Positions 47,432 through 56,211 are shown, numbered from the stretch's first letter. The stretch is DNA of 64,000 bases from Curvibacter lanceolatus ATCC 14669 (GCF_000381265.1 NZ_KB906254.1:310001-374000), one strand, 5' to 3'. Made by a program: numbers and translations. Notes: generated from the letters alone by a model not told the origin.

Positions 47432-49768
47432 GTGAAAATACGTAAGATTTTCGTCGGGGTGCCCCTGTTGGCGCTGGCTGGTAGCAGTTTTGCTCTCAGT
47501 CTTGGGAACGTGCGCGGCAACGCCGTCCTGGGGCAGGCGCTTTCGCTGTCCTTTGAGTTGAAACTCGAGTCTGGCGAGGATGTGGATGCGGGTTGTCTGC
47601 GTGTTCAACTGGCCCAAGGTGACACCCGCATTGATGGCTCGCGTGTGACGCTGGCGATTTCCGGCAATGCGGGCGACCGTGTGGTGCGCCTTCGATCCAA
47701 TGTCCCTGTTGACGAGCCCGTGGTCACGGTGACCTTGACGGCAAGCTGTGATCAGCAAGTCACCCGTCGCTATGTCTTGTTGACCGAGCTTCCGCAGGAC
47801 CCGCGTGCAGTGTGGTCAGCAGGGGGCGCGCCCGCAGTGGCTGCAGCAGCTTCGGTGTCGATGCCAAAGAGCCCCGACGCGGTCGCAATACCTGCTCAGA
47901 TTGGCTCGAGCGAAGCGCGTGGTCCGCGCGATGCCTTGTCCGGCAACGGTGGGGACCGCGCCCTGCGCGCATCGCGCCATGAGGCCTCCAAAGAGGCTAC
48001 CGCAAAGAAGCCTGCGGTTCCACAAGTGGCCAAGGCTCGACTCAAGTTGGATTCTCCGGTGGACTCGATTGAGCGCGCCGTGGGTTTGAAGCCTTCTCCC
48101 ATGCTCAGTGTTGTGCCGCAAGAGGGGGCATCGCCGCAGCGGGCGCAAGCCTTGGCTGCGTGGGCATCGTTGAATCGATCGTTGGAGCAGATCCTTGCCG
48201 ACACAGATGATCGGGCGCGATTGGAGGCGGAGAACAAGCGCCTCAGATCTGTTGACAGACAGGCTCAGGCCCAACTGAACGAGTTGAAGAGCCGCTTGGC
48301 TGAGGCGGAGGATGAGCGCTACACCAACCCCGTGGTTTACGGGCTGGCCGGATTGGTATTTCTCCTGCTCGGCTTGGGGGCCTATGCTGGCCTGCGCCTG
48401 AAGCGCGGCGCCGGGGGGAGGCCGACAGGGGTTGTGGTCGCCAAGACCGCTCGAAAGGGCAAAGCCCCTTGGTGGCAGGCAGGGCTCAAGTCGAAGCAGG
48501 ATGCAGAAGCAGGCGCGTCGGTGCTGCCTGAGCCGGCGCTCGCAGTGCCGGCGCATGCCCCGGCATCCGGGGGGGCCAGACCGATCATGGCTGAGGTGGC
48601 CAAGCCTGCGTTTCTCTCGTCCATGTCGGGTGTGCATGTTGACCTCGACTTGAGCGAATCGGCTTTTCAGCGGCTTGAAAGCATGGGCAAGGCGACAACA
48701 GCGGCACCGAAATCACCGACTGATTTCCTGAAGTCGGAGTTGCGTCCCGCCAGCTCTGCTGATTTGGCGGGTGTTCCATTGCCAGGGGGCGGCTCCAAGC
48801 CGCCCCTGGATCTGTTCGATGTCCAGCAGCACGCAGAGTTTTTTGTCTCGCTCGGCCAATACGACGAGGCCATCGCCGTTCTGCAAACCTATATCGACCA
48901 GTATCCGGAAAGCACGCCTCTGGCGTACCTCGATCTGCTGAAAATTCACCATACACTCAGCCACACCGGGGAGTACGCCCGGTTGCGAGAGCGGTTCAAT
49001 CAGATCTTCAGTGCCGAAGTGCCGCCTTTCAGCGCGTTCTCAAAGGCTGGCAAGGGCCTGGAGGCCTATCCTCGCACCTTGTCCTATCTTGAAAAGGTCT
49101 GGGGCAGCCCGGGTGCGTTGATGGCCGTGGAGGATGCGGTCTTTCATGCCCACGCAGTCTCAATTGGCGAATTCTTCGACCTGGACGCCTTCAAGGATCT
49201 GCTTGTATTGCAGGCCGTGGCCCGCCAGCTTGATCAGGAGGTGCGCAGCGATGGCGCCTCGGGTGTCAGCAGTTCGCGTCTGCAGTCCGGTGATTTGTCG
49301 TCTGCATTTCAGACGGTGCGTGACTCTCAATTTGCTTCTGCGCCTGGGCAGATTCCGGCGGAATTCATGCCGGTGGAGCCGATCTCGGGTTTCGGTCCTT
49401 CCACCCAGTCATCGGGCCCCGACAGCGTGATGAATCTCGATCTGGACCTGAGCGACATGGAGGCGGCTCTTGCCCCCGTCAGAGCGTCGACCGATGTGCT
49501 CGTCACAGGGGCTGGCCAGGGGGGCGATGCAGGCGCGCAGGCCGCCGAATTGCGCTCCCCCCTGGACTCTCCTTTTGATTCGCCCCTCGACTCGCCCTTG
49601 GACTCTCCGCTGGATTTCTCGTTGGACGGCACGGGGCTGGTTGAACTCGATCGCATGCCCGTGACCATGCCGGTTGAATCGACGACCATCGAAGACAGCA
49701 ACCTGATCGACTTCGATTTGTTCGAGGCTGATCTCGGCAAGTCCATCTCGAAATCTGACAAGCTTTGA
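47432..49768 (+). CDS. fimV: FimV-like peptidoglycan-binding/TPR protein
   Basis: 778 residues, GTG start at 47432. Signal peptide (KIFVGVPLLALAGSSFALSL), then LGNVRGNAVLGQALSLSFEL and the FimV N-terminal domain with two cysteine-containing strands; a transmembrane helix near residue 310 (VVYGLAGLVFLLLGLGAYAG) after a coiled coil; cytoplasmic C-terminus with a TPR-like region (FVSLGQYDEAIAVLQTYIDQ). A tandem SP-(L/F)-D repeat occurs at ~705-725. No LysM is apparent. FimV organises the cell pole and type IV pili and activates CyaB. Confidence 0.75.
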   Translation: MKIRKIFVGVPLLALAGSSFALSLGNVRGNAVLGQALSLSFELKLESGEDVDAGCLRVQLAQGDTRIDGSRVTLAISGNAGDRVVRLRSNVPVDEPVVTVTLTASCDQQVTRRYVLLTELPQDPRAVWSAGGAPAVAAAASVSMPKSPDAVAIPAQIGSSEARGPRDALSGNGGDRALRASRHEASKEATAKKPAVPQVAKARLKLDSPVDSIERAVGLKPSPMLSVVPQEGASPQRAQALAAWASLNRSLEQILADTDDRARLEAENKRLRSVDRQAQAQLNELKSRLAEAEDERYTNPVVYGLAGLVFLLLGLGAYAGLRLKRGAGGRPTGVVVAKTARKGKAPWWQAGLKSKQDAEAGASVLPEPALAVPAHAPASGGARPIMAEVAKPAFLSSMSGVHVDLDLSESAFQRLESMGKATTAAPKSPTDFLKSELRPASSADLAGVPLPGGGSKPPLDLFDVQQHAEFFVSLGQYDEAIAVLQTYIDQYPESTPLAYLDLLKIHHTLSHTGEYARLRERFNQIFSAEVPPFSAFSKAGKGLEAYPRTLSYLEKVWGSPGALMAVEDAVFHAHAVSIGEFFDLDAFKDLLVLQAVARQLDQEVRSDGASGVSSSRLQSGDLSSAFQTVRDSQFASAPGQIPAEFMPVEPISGFGPSTQSSGPDSVMNLDLDLSDMEAALAPVRASTDVLVTGAGQGGDAGAQAAELRSPLDSPFDSPLDSPLDSPLDFSLDGTGLVELDRMPVTMPVESTTIEDSNLIDFDLFEADLGKSISKSDKL

Positions 49769-49864
49769 GTTGTGGCCGTTGTGGCCCGGGCGCGCCTTGA
49801 CGCATCTGCCCCGTTCACCGACGCTCAGTGCCGAATACCTTTCGGGTGGACGGGGCTTGGGTGG

Positions 49865-50872
49865 TCAGCGGCGGACCTGCAATGCACCAGGGTTGACAAT
49901 GTTGGTGGGCGTGCCCCGGATGTAGTTCACCAGATTGTCGAAGGCCGCGCCGAAGTACAACTCGTAGCTGTCGAGTTCCACATAGCCGATGTGGGGCGTG
50001 CAAACGCAGTTTTCCAGCCTTAGAAGCGCATGTCCTTGCAAAATGGGCTCGCTTTCGAATACATCCACGGCGGCCATGCCAGGGCGACCCCGATTCAGAG
50101 CCGCAATCAAGGCATCAGCTTCCAGCAGTTCGGCGCGTGAGGTGTTGACGATCAGCGAGCTGGGCTTCATGCGCGACAGGTCTTCCAGCGTCACGATGCC
50201 GCGGGTCTCGTCATTCAGACGCAGGTGCAGGCTCAACACATCACACTGCTCGAAGAATTCCTCCCGGCTATTGGCGGCTTGGTAGCCGTCCGACAAGGCC
50301 TGGGCACGCGATGCCTCACGTCCCCAGACACGCACATTCATGCCAAACGCGGCGCCATAGCTGGCGACCAACTGGCCAATCTTGCCGTAACCCCAGATGC
50401 CCAAGGTCTTGCCCCGCAGCACATTGCCCAGACCAAAGTTGGGTGGCATGGAGGCAGATTTCAGCCCCGACTGCTGCCATGCGCCATGTTTGAGGTTGGC
50501 GATGTACTGAGGCAGTCGCCTCATACTGGTCATGATCAGCGCCCAGGTCAGCTCAGCAGGCGCGACCGGCGAACCGACGCCTTCTGCCACCGCAATACCT
50601 TTCTCGGTGCAGGCGCCGACATCGATATGGCTGCCCACCCGTCCCGTCTGGGAGATCAGCCTGAGCTTGGGGAGCTTCTCGATCAATTGGCGGGTGATGT
50701 GGGTCCGCTCCCGAATCAGCACAATGACTTCCGCATCCTTGAGCCGCACGGACAGCTGCCCAAGGCCTTTCACCGTGTTGGTGTAGACCTTGGCGGAGAA
50801 GGGGTCCAGGCGTGCCGCGCAATTGAGTTTGCGCACTGCGTCTTGGTAGTCGTCCAGAATCACAATGTTCAT
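49865..50872 (-). CDS. D-2-hydroxyacid dehydrogenase family protein
   Basis: 335 residues from ATG 50872, a start marked by MNIVILDDYQDAVRKLNCAA. NAD-binding motif LGIWGYGKIGQLVASYGAAF, catalytic Arg in LIVNTSRAELLEADALIAAL, Glu in AAVDVFESEPI, and His in CTPHIGYVELDSYELYF. It reduces 2-keto acids or oxidises D-2-hydroxyacids with NAD(P). Last host gene before prophage 2. The 96-bp gap before it (49769-49864) holds nothing clear. Confidence 0.85.
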   Translation of the reverse strand: MNIVILDDYQDAVRKLNCAARLDPFSAKVYTNTVKGLGQLSVRLKDAEVIVLIRERTHITRQLIEKLPKLRLISQTGRVGSHIDVGACTEKGIAVAEGVGSPVAPAELTWALIMTSMRRLPQYIANLKHGAWQQSGLKSASMPPNFGLGNVLRGKTLGIWGYGKIGQLVASYGAAFGMNVRVWGREASRAQALSDGYQAANSREEFFEQCDVLSLHLRLNDETRGIVTLEDLSRMKPSSLIVNTSRAELLEADALIAALNRGRPGMAAVDVFESEPILQGHALLRLENCVCTPHIGYVELDSYELYFGAAFDNLVNYIRGTPTNIVNPGALQVRR

Positions 50873-50887
50873 GGGTTCTTTTTGTCT

Positions 50888-50931
50888 TGTAAGCCGTTGA
50901 TTTGAAACGAAATCGGCATGTAAGCCGTTGA
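50888..50931. repeat. 13-bp direct repeat, candidate att core of prophage 2
   Basis: TGTAAGCCGTTGA at 50888-50900 and 50919-50931, directly upstream of the host dehydrogenase start. It marks the host-phage boundary region; either copy could be the attL core or an integrase site. Confidence 0.4.
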
Positions 50932-51009
50932 ATATCAAAGGATTTCTGATTTCCGGCCAGCCCTGATGATCCGCGTGAGAATGTGCAAATTGGTAGGACT
51001 CCAAAGACT

Positions 51010-51048
51010 TTGGCGTAGGTTTGGCGTAGGTTTGTAAAATCACGCCAA
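51010..51048. repeat. Integrase arm-type repeats
   Basis: TTGGCGTAGGT repeated in tandem (51010-51020, 51021-51031), with an inverted ACGCCAA at 51042-51048 just before the int ribosome site. Spacing of 11 bp (one helical turn) is typical for arm-type Int sites or an int operator. Confidence 0.5.
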
Positions 51049-51067
51049 GCAAAAACGGGGGGAGCCC

Positions 51068-52348
51068 TTGAAATTCGATGCTCGCACAGCAAAAGCTATG
51101 AATCCTGGTGAGTCTATCGCCTTCGACGAGGTGAAGGGATTACGCCTTGAGGCAACTGCGACAAAGCGCACATGGATCTATCGCTTCAAGAGTCCGGTGG
51201 ACGGCCGTATGCGTCAAGTCAAGATCGGCGAATGGCCGGCGATGGGCTGGATCAATGCAGTCACCAGGTGGCAAGAGCTCAAAGACCTTCGAGCCTCTGG
51301 CGTAGATCCTGCGCTGGACAAAAAAAAGCTACGCCGACAAGCCGAGGAGGAGGCCGCCATCAAGGTCACCACGGTGGCTGATGTCGTTGAAGCCTATGCC
51401 AAAGGTCACCTGGCAAATAACCGTGAGCCGAAAGGGGCTGTTGCTGTTGCGCAGCGACTCAGGCGCGCTACAGCGCCGTTTGCCTCGATGCCGGCGGCCG
51501 AGGTCAGCCGGAAGATGGTTTTTGAACTGATGTCCAGCCTGGCGGGTACAGCCGTTCTTGCCAAGTCGGTAAAAGCTGAGCTTGGCGCGGCATGGAACAT
51601 AGCCATGGACGCAGGCCTGCTGCCGGATGAGACGCCCAACTGGTGGCGGCAGGTGTCTGGCCCAAAGATGAAGTCCAAGGGGGCAATGCGAGATGGGGTG
51701 AGGAAGGGGACTGCGAAGCGAGTACTGTCGGTCCCGGAGGTGGGGACGCTGCTTCGCGAAGACATTGGCCTGATGAGCGAGGCCGTGCGGGACGTGGTGC
51801 TGCTCTACCTGTGGACATGCAGCCGAGGTGTAGAGCTGGTCCAGATGCATGCCAGCCAGGTGACCAAAGAAGAGGATGGAGTGTGGTGGACCCTGCCAAA
51901 GAGACTCACCAAGAATCGACACATTGAATCAGCAACTGACCATCGTGTGCCCTTGGTCGGCAGAGCGCTGGAGGTGGTCAATCGCAGGATGGAGAAATTT
52001 CAGGGTGGATATCTGTTCCCTAGAACGACAAAGCAGGGGGTGAAAACGCACCTGCTACAGGTCAACGTAGGGTCTCCGATCCATTTCCGGATGCCTTACA
52101 GCAAGTCCAGGCCAGACATCACAAGGGAACGATTCCAAGTGACGCACTGGTCGCCCCATGATCTGAGGCGAACAGGGAGAACGTTGCTCGCATCTCTGGG
52201 ATGCCCCAACGAGATCGCAGAGGCCATCATTGGGCACGTTCAGCCCGGCATTGTGGGCACCTACAACCTGTACCACTACGACAAGGAAAAGAGGCATTGG
52301 CTGGGCCTCCTTTCCGCCAGGCTTGAAGAGATTGCATCAGCGGTTTGA
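51068..52348 (+). CDS. int: P4-type tyrosine integrase
   Basis: 426 residues, TTG start at 51068 with GGGGGAG just upstream; the next ATG lies inside the arm-binding domain. Residues 1-90 are the DUF4102 arm-type DNA-binding domain (FDARTAKAMNPGESIAFDEV); a core-binding domain follows; the catalytic domain has Arg in TCSRGVELV, HDLRR (~363), GH (~388) and Tyr in TYNLYHYDKEKR (~398). It integrates prophage 2. Its last bases overlap the converging AlpA gene. Confidence 0.9.
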   Translation: MKFDARTAKAMNPGESIAFDEVKGLRLEATATKRTWIYRFKSPVDGRMRQVKIGEWPAMGWINAVTRWQELKDLRASGVDPALDKKKLRRQAEEEAAIKVTTVADVVEAYAKGHLANNREPKGAVAVAQRLRRATAPFASMPAAEVSRKMVFELMSSLAGTAVLAKSVKAELGAAWNIAMDAGLLPDETPNWWRQVSGPKMKSKGAMRDGVRKGTAKRVLSVPEVGTLLREDIGLMSEAVRDVVLLYLWTCSRGVELVQMHASQVTKEEDGVWWTLPKRLTKNRHIESATDHRVPLVGRALEVVNRRMEKFQGGYLFPRTTKQGVKTHLLQVNVGSPIHFRMPYSKSRPDITRERFQVTHWSPHDLRRTGRTLLASLGCPNEIAEAIIGHVQPGIVGTYNLYHYDKEKRHWLGLLSARLEEIASAV

Positions 52349-52570
52349 GTGGCCAGTGTTCTCCGGCGGCAGGATGTCCGACACTGGCCGGCCCTCGGCC
52401 CATTCCTTGACCTCCCTCACCAGCCAGCCAACTCGGCGATTCGACAGGCGACGCGGTTTTGGGAACTCGCCCTGGTTCGCCATCTTGTAGATGACGTCCT
52501 CAGACAGGCTGATGAATTTGGAAACCTCTTCACGGGAGAGGTACATGGGTTCAATGGAGATGGTAGGCAT
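52337..52570 (-). CDS. AlpA-family regulator/excisionase
   Basis: 77 residues. MYLSREEVSKFISLSEDVIY then KMANQGEFPKPRRLSNRRVG and WLVREVKEWAE is the AlpA/MerR-like winged helix used by P4-type elements as directionality factor. It ends inside the int 3' end (12-bp convergent overlap). First gene after int, the usual xis position. Confidence 0.85.
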   Translation of the reverse strand: MPTISIEPMYLSREEVSKFISLSEDVIYKMANQGEFPKPRRLSNRRVGWLVREVKEWAEGRPVSDILPPENTGHSNR

Positions 52571-52612
52571 GGTGCTTGAATTGGTTGGGCCCGCATTGCG
52601 GGCTGGTGGGGG

Positions 52613-53356
52613 TTAGGCTTTTGACTGCTTTGGATGTCGTCTACCGATGTTCACAAAGCAGTTGTCTTTGCTCCATGGCAGTTGGTTGTCACGCCTGGAT
52701 ATAGTTTCGTGGGGATGAATCTGTCCAAAGTCAGCTAGGAAGTTTTCGAACTCATCCCAACGCGGGTCATATTCGTGACAGACCAGATGGAAGCCGGCCC
52801 TCCAACCTTCACGAACTCCAGCAAGGATCTTTTGCCAAGCTCGGTAGATTGGTGTGTGCCCGTTTAGAACTCCGTTAACTGCGTGACCGTGACGTATCTT
52901 TTCCTTGCCAAGTTCGATTTGTCTCTCAAGGTGAAAGCATCCACACGAGGTTGTATGGTCATTAATTAGATCTTGTGGCCGCACAACAGCTTGCGCTCCG
53001 CAATCGCATCGACATACAAGGCGAGTCTTTACATTTGATCTATCCGGGTCGACATCAGAGCCAGTGACAAGCAGCCGACCATAACGTTTGCCGAAGTACC
53101 TTTCCAACTCGAAGCGTGCCATGCCATTCTTAGATTTGAGTTTGGAAACGCATGCTCGGCATGATGGCTTTCGTCCTTTCTTGATGGCATCCTTCAGTAC
53201 GCCCAGGCGCCTATCTTCAGTGGCGCCGCATTCGCATTGGCATGCAACTTCAGCTTTCCTTCCAAACTTGACCGTGCGCAGAACGCGCAGGCATCCATAT
53301 TGCGTCCCGGGCTCTGCGCCAATAGGCGTTTTGACTGGATGTGGAGCATCACCCAT
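52613..53356 (-). CDS. Zinc-ribbon phage protein with HNH-like C-terminus
   Basis: 247 residues. Two related blocks: CQCECGATEDRRLGVLKDAI ... CRACVSK and CRCDCGAQAVVRPQDLINDH ... SCGCFHLER, each beginning with a YG-(C/R)-L motif; then a C-terminal domain (IYRAWQKILAGVREGWRAGF ... CHEYDPRWDEFENFLADFGQ ... DNQLPWSKDNCFV) like the AP2/HNH-associated phage family. Probable DNA-binding or nuclease-derived protein. Its start follows a terminator by 14 bp. Confidence 0.7.
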   Translation of the reverse strand: MGDAPHPVKTPIGAEPGTQYGCLRVLRTVKFGRKAEVACQCECGATEDRRLGVLKDAIKKGRKPSCRACVSKLKSKNGMARFELERYFGKRYGRLLVTGSDVDPDRSNVKTRLVCRCDCGAQAVVRPQDLINDHTTSCGCFHLERQIELGKEKIRHGHAVNGVLNGHTPIYRAWQKILAGVREGWRAGFHLVCHEYDPRWDEFENFLADFGQIHPHETISRRDNQLPWSKDNCFVNIGRRHPKQSKA

Positions 53357-53370
53357 TCTGTTTCTCCATG

Positions 53371-53454
53371 AAAAAAGCCCCTTTCGGGGCCTAAGTTGTT
53401 GATTTCATTCAACTCTGTCAGAAAGTCAGACTTGAATCGCCCCTTTCGGGGCCT
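53371..53454 (-). terminator. Duplicated terminator hairpins
   Basis: GCCCCTTTCGGGGCCT occurs at 53377-53392 and 53439-53454, a 16-bp direct repeat forming two identical hairpins. The promoter-distal one has T6 on the minus strand (53371-53376), so it is an intrinsic terminator; the other lacks a U-tract. Confidence 0.65.
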
Positions 53455-53475
53455 GTGGTTGGGTGGGGGAGGGGG

Positions 53476-53688
53476 TTAGCTAGATCGGATGCGTTCAGCA
53501 AGCTGTTTGGCAAATTCTGGGGCTAGCTCAGACAAGTTGACCATGTATGTCGGAGGCGCTCTCATTGACCTGATTGCTGCAAGCTGATCAACGTATGGCT
53601 TGGCATCGCGCATGTATGCCTGCCGGAGTTCTTCTAGGCGTTCAATCAGAAATCGCTCGTGAACATCAATGTTGGATTCTTCGCTCAC
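53476..53688 (-). CDS. Small hypothetical phage protein
   Basis: 70 residues with a GTG start at 53688 overlapping the upstream stop (GTGA). Helical (ERFLIERLEELRQAYMRDAK, then PYVDQLAAIRSMRAPPT). The in-frame ATG at 53739 lies inside the upstream gene and is not preferred. Function unknown. Confidence 0.5.
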   Translation of the reverse strand: MSEESNIDVHERFLIERLEELRQAYMRDAKPYVDQLAAIRSMRAPPTYMVNLSELAPEFAKQLAERIRSS

Positions 53689-54014
53689 TTTACCTTCTCC
53701 CCAATGGCTGCGACCGTGAGAACAATAGCCCTGCGCCACATGGCGGTTTCATCCTGGCCCGCGCATTCGAGGTAAGCAACACCCAGGAAGCGCAGGAATT
53801 CGTCTGTGCCAAACACCCTGAATTTGATGCCCAGACGGAAGGCATCGCCGTCGTTTTCGAGGGGATTCCAGCCCGTGCTCACCAGTTCGCCGTCCCTGTA
53901 CGCCACCAACGCCATGACAGGCGGATCAAGAAGAAGCCGTTCGGCATTCCATTTGTGATCAGTGGTGTACCCCGCAGCCCTAGCCGCGCTCTCAAGTAGC
54001 TCTCTGTCGGTCAT
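53685..54014 (-). CDS. Hypothetical phage protein
   Basis: 109 residues. MTDRELLESAARAAGYTTDH and WNPLENDGDAFRLGIKFRV are a pattern often found in prophage early regions, where W-N-P-L-x-x-x-x-D-A-x-R-L is conserved. No biochemical role known. The next 100 bp upstream (54015-54115) contain no gene. Confidence 0.6.
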   Translation of the reverse strand: MTDRELLESAARAAGYTTDHKWNAERLLLDPPVMALVAYRDGELVSTGWNPLENDGDAFRLGIKFRVFGTDEFLRFLGVAYLECAGQDETAMWRRAIVLTVAAIGEKVK

Positions 54015-54115
54015 GGTTGATCCTTTCCTGCCTTCTTCACAACCACGGCCTGGCCTTTGTCTCCGATTTGAAGCACGAGAGACGACGACCCGCCAAGACC
54101 GTGGTATCGAACGCG

Positions 54116-54559
54116 CTACTTCGCAGAATCCAGCATTGAGTGGTCAACAAAGACCAGCCCCTCCGATCCATCAGTCGGATGACGAATGGTGTCACCCGCA
54201 TGAATCGGGTTTCCTGCAAAGTCAGTCCACGGGGCCTCCAAAGGCCAGTGGGCCGTAATGCTCGGTTGTGCAGGATCGAAGTCGGCCGGCATTTCTTTAC
54301 TTCCCGCGTCCACAGGGGAATCAACTGCCTTATCAAGTTCTTCGCCTCGAAGCACATCACCTATGCCATTGATGATGCTCCATCGCTGGCCACGTCGCAT
54401 CAGTCGATACCTGGCTGCATCCCTGGTGTCCCCCTCCATCTCCTTCCTCACGGCTTGCTCGATGGCTCGGGCGAAATTCCGATGAACTGCCAACAATGCC
54501 CCGGGCATTTGCCCAAACATCTGAGCGGTCTGGGCGTCAATCTGTTCTTCAGTCAGCAT
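54116..54559 (-). CDS. Hypothetical phage protein (MLTEEQ family A)
   Basis: 147 residues from ATG 54559 (MLTEEQ...; an ATG two codons earlier is possible). N-terminal helix LTEEQIDAQTAQMFGQMPGA; AARYRLMRRGQRWSII; C-terminal DFAGNPIHAGDTIRHPTDGS, a small SH3-like segment. Overlaps the preceding gene by the 11 bases ATGCTGACTGA. Confidence 0.55.
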   Translation of the reverse strand: MLTEEQIDAQTAQMFGQMPGALLAVHRNFARAIEQAVRKEMEGDTRDAARYRLMRRGQRWSIINGIGDVLRGEELDKAVDSPVDAGSKEMPADFDPAQPSITAHWPLEAPWTDFAGNPIHAGDTIRHPTDGSEGLVFVDHSMLDSAK

Positions 54560-54836
54560 GAGCATGCTCCTTGAGCCAAGACACGCAGGCATCGTGCGAA
54601 GTCAAGACGTGGTGTAGTGGTGGGTCAATGTCCCAGGCGGCCAGTTCTTCTGCGAGCGCATCTCGGCATTGTTCTACGAGTGTGCGCATCTCTTGGCGCA
54701 CGGCTTGCTCGACATCGGAGATCAGGGCGGCCAGATCGGCCTCAGTGAACCCGAGGGCCTTGGTGAACACCACCCGATTGCGGTACGTGGTGGCGTGGCG
54801 CTTGATGAGGGCGGCCTTTTGTTCTTCAGTCAGCAT
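54549..54836 (-). CDS. Hypothetical phage protein (MLTEEQ family B)
   Basis: 95 residues from ATG 54836. Same N-terminal opening MLTEEQ as the following gene, then helical (AALISDVEQAVRQEMRTLVE) with a Trp/His-rich tail (WDIDPPLHHVLTSHDACVSW). Both its start and its stop use the same 11-base overlap, ATGCTGACTGA. Function unknown. Confidence 0.55.
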   Translation of the reverse strand: MLTEEQKAALIKRHATTYRNRVVFTKALGFTEADLAALISDVEQAVRQEMRTLVEQCRDALAEELAAWDIDPPLHHVLTSHDACVSWLKEHAHAD

Positions 54837-55164
54837 CTTTGTTCTCCTTGAGCCACTTGCGGGCGTCGCGCATGGCGGCGAGATAGTCATCTGACACTCT
54901 GACGGTCTTTGAACTCGCCATCGCATCCAGCATCTGCCGCACCATCTCATCGGCATCGAGCTTGAGTTGCTCCACCTCCATCCTGACAATCTCCCGGACC
55001 TGGGTTGCGGTGTAGAGGGGTTCGGTGAAAGATTTCGCGGTGGATGGGTGCATGCTGGTTGTCACCGTTTCGTGAGTGGCGACCCGATAGCTCGGCTGAC
55101 CATATCCACCCGAAGTTCCGTCATCTCTGAACGCCACCGGCTCCGGCCAGTTCTCTGGGGTCAT
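54826..55164 (-). CDS. Hypothetical phage protein, Ea22-like region
   Basis: 112 residues. PENWPEPVAFRDDGTSGGYG at the start and EPLYTATQVREIVRMEVEQL in the middle; the PLYT-x-x-QVRE motif is common in variable early proteins of proteobacterial phages. ATGA overlap with the gene upstream. Confidence 0.55.
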   Translation of the reverse strand: MTPENWPEPVAFRDDGTSGGYGQPSYRVATHETVTTSMHPSTAKSFTEPLYTATQVREIVRMEVEQLKLDADEMVRQMLDAMASSKTVRVSDDYLAAMRDARKWLKENKDAD

Positions 55165-55478
55165 GGCTTTTCCTCAATGCGGTTGATGATGGCCGTAGCA
55201 ACGCACATATCGCGCATCTCCGATTCATCCTCAAACCAGACCTCCAGCGTGTCGCCGTTGGGCTTGGTGAGAATGAGCATCAGCATTCCATACTCATCGC
55301 AATGCTTTTCGTAGTAGTTTTCGATTGCGATCTCAAACAAAGTCGATCCCCGGCAGTTGCCGCCAACTTCCGATTCCAGATCAATCGAATAGTCCCACTG
55401 CATCAGGGTGCTGCGGATCGTGTGCTTGGACCAGCGGACATTTGGGTCGTATTGGTCGACGCATGTGATGGTTTTCAT
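55161..55478 (-). CDS. Hypothetical phage protein
   Basis: 105 residues from ATG 55478 (overlapping the upstream stop, ATGA). Acidic with an alternating strand/helix layout (YGMLMLILTKPNGDTLEVWF). No family recognised. Confidence 0.5.
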   Translation of the reverse strand: MKTITCVDQYDPNVRWSKHTIRSTLMQWDYSIDLESEVGGNCRGSTLFEIAIENYYEKHCDEYGMLMLILTKPNGDTLEVWFEDESEMRDMCVATAIINRIEEKP

Positions 55479-55723
55479 GTCGGTGTTCCTCCATTGGGTT
55501 GTGCTGCCGGCTTTTGCCAATAGGTCGTGCAGTAATCGCCTTCACACTCTCGGCAGTGCTCGCAATCGCATTCGAGGTCGGTTTCCCACTGCCATACCCT
55601 GGCTCGCTGATCAACGAATTCGTGAGGCCCCGAATGCCCATCGGGCAGCACACATCCATTGATGTCTGTCAGAAATGGGTCATCGCTAAACAGGATGCTG
55701 CATATTGCGTTTCTACCGGCCAT
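55475..55723 (-). CDS. Cys-rich small protein
   Basis: 82 residues. LPDGHSGPHEFVDQRARVWQ, WETDLECDCEHCRECEGDYC then TTYW: six cysteines and several histidines in a C-x-C-x-x-C-x-x-C layout that should bind one or two zinc ions. The HxGPHEF...WE.D..C.C motif recurs in small phage proteins of this group. Function unknown. Confidence 0.6.
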   Translation of the reverse strand: MAGRNAICSILFSDDPFLTDINGCVLPDGHSGPHEFVDQRARVWQWETDLECDCEHCRECEGDYCTTYWQKPAAQPNGGTPT

Positions 55724-55725
55724 CT

Positions 55726-56211
55726 CTACACCCCTCCTTTCTGTGCTGCCTTGATTTCCCAGAGCACGCGAGCCACGCCGCCATTCCCCACTGGGTCGCG
55801 CATCGCGCGCAATTTCTCATTGGCTGTTGATGCCGCCCAAGAGCCGCGCGGGGCCAGTTCCTTGACGCGTACCCAACCAGCGGCACGCAGACTGGCGCCA
55901 CTCTCGTCGTGCTGCGTGTACGTGATGCAGCGGACATAGCCCATAGCGCGGGCAGCCCGCCACACGGCCCCGTAGAGCATGCTGTTGGCGTTCCTGGTGC
56001 CATCCGTGCAGGATCGGTTGACCTCCAGCGTCAGGCCATCATCGTTGTGCCGCGCGACAGGGCGCCCCGCTGTGGCCACGCCGACCAGCGTGCCGTCAGG
56101 CCGGCGCAGCGCGACGCCAAATTTCCAGCCGCATGGCGGTTTGTTGTGACGGTGGTGCGCCGCGATAAAGGCGCACGCTTGCTTGAGAGATATTGGAGCA
56201 ATCTTCAGCAT
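55726..56211 (-). CDS. XF1762 family protein (GNAT-like)
   Basis: 161 residues from ATG 56211 (TGATG with the upstream stop). PISLKQACAFIAAHHRHNKP, VGVATAGRPVARHNDDGLTL, EVNRSCTDGTRNANSMLYGA and MGYVRCITYTQHDESGASLR match the XF1762 family, with the shape of a GCN5-type acetyltransferase fold. Carried by many prophages; substrate unknown. Confidence 0.8.
   Translation of the reverse strand: MLKIAPISLKQACAFIAAHHRHNKPPCGWKFGVALRRPDGTLVGVATAGRPVARHNDDGLTLEVNRSCTDGTRNANSMLYGAVWRAARAMGYVRCITYTQHDESGASLRAAGWVRVKELAPRGSWAASTANEKLRAMRDPVGNGGVARVLWEIKAAQKGGV

Noticed and set aside
49560-49620. SP-(L/F)-D tandem repeat at the end of the FimV-like gene as a phase-variable tract
   Set aside because: The codons differ between copies and the unit is in frame, so slippage would be rare and would only change length.
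51108-52348. An ATG start for the integrase at about 51108
   Set aside because: It would remove the first strand of the arm-binding domain; the TTG at 51068 has a good ribosome site and keeps the domain whole.
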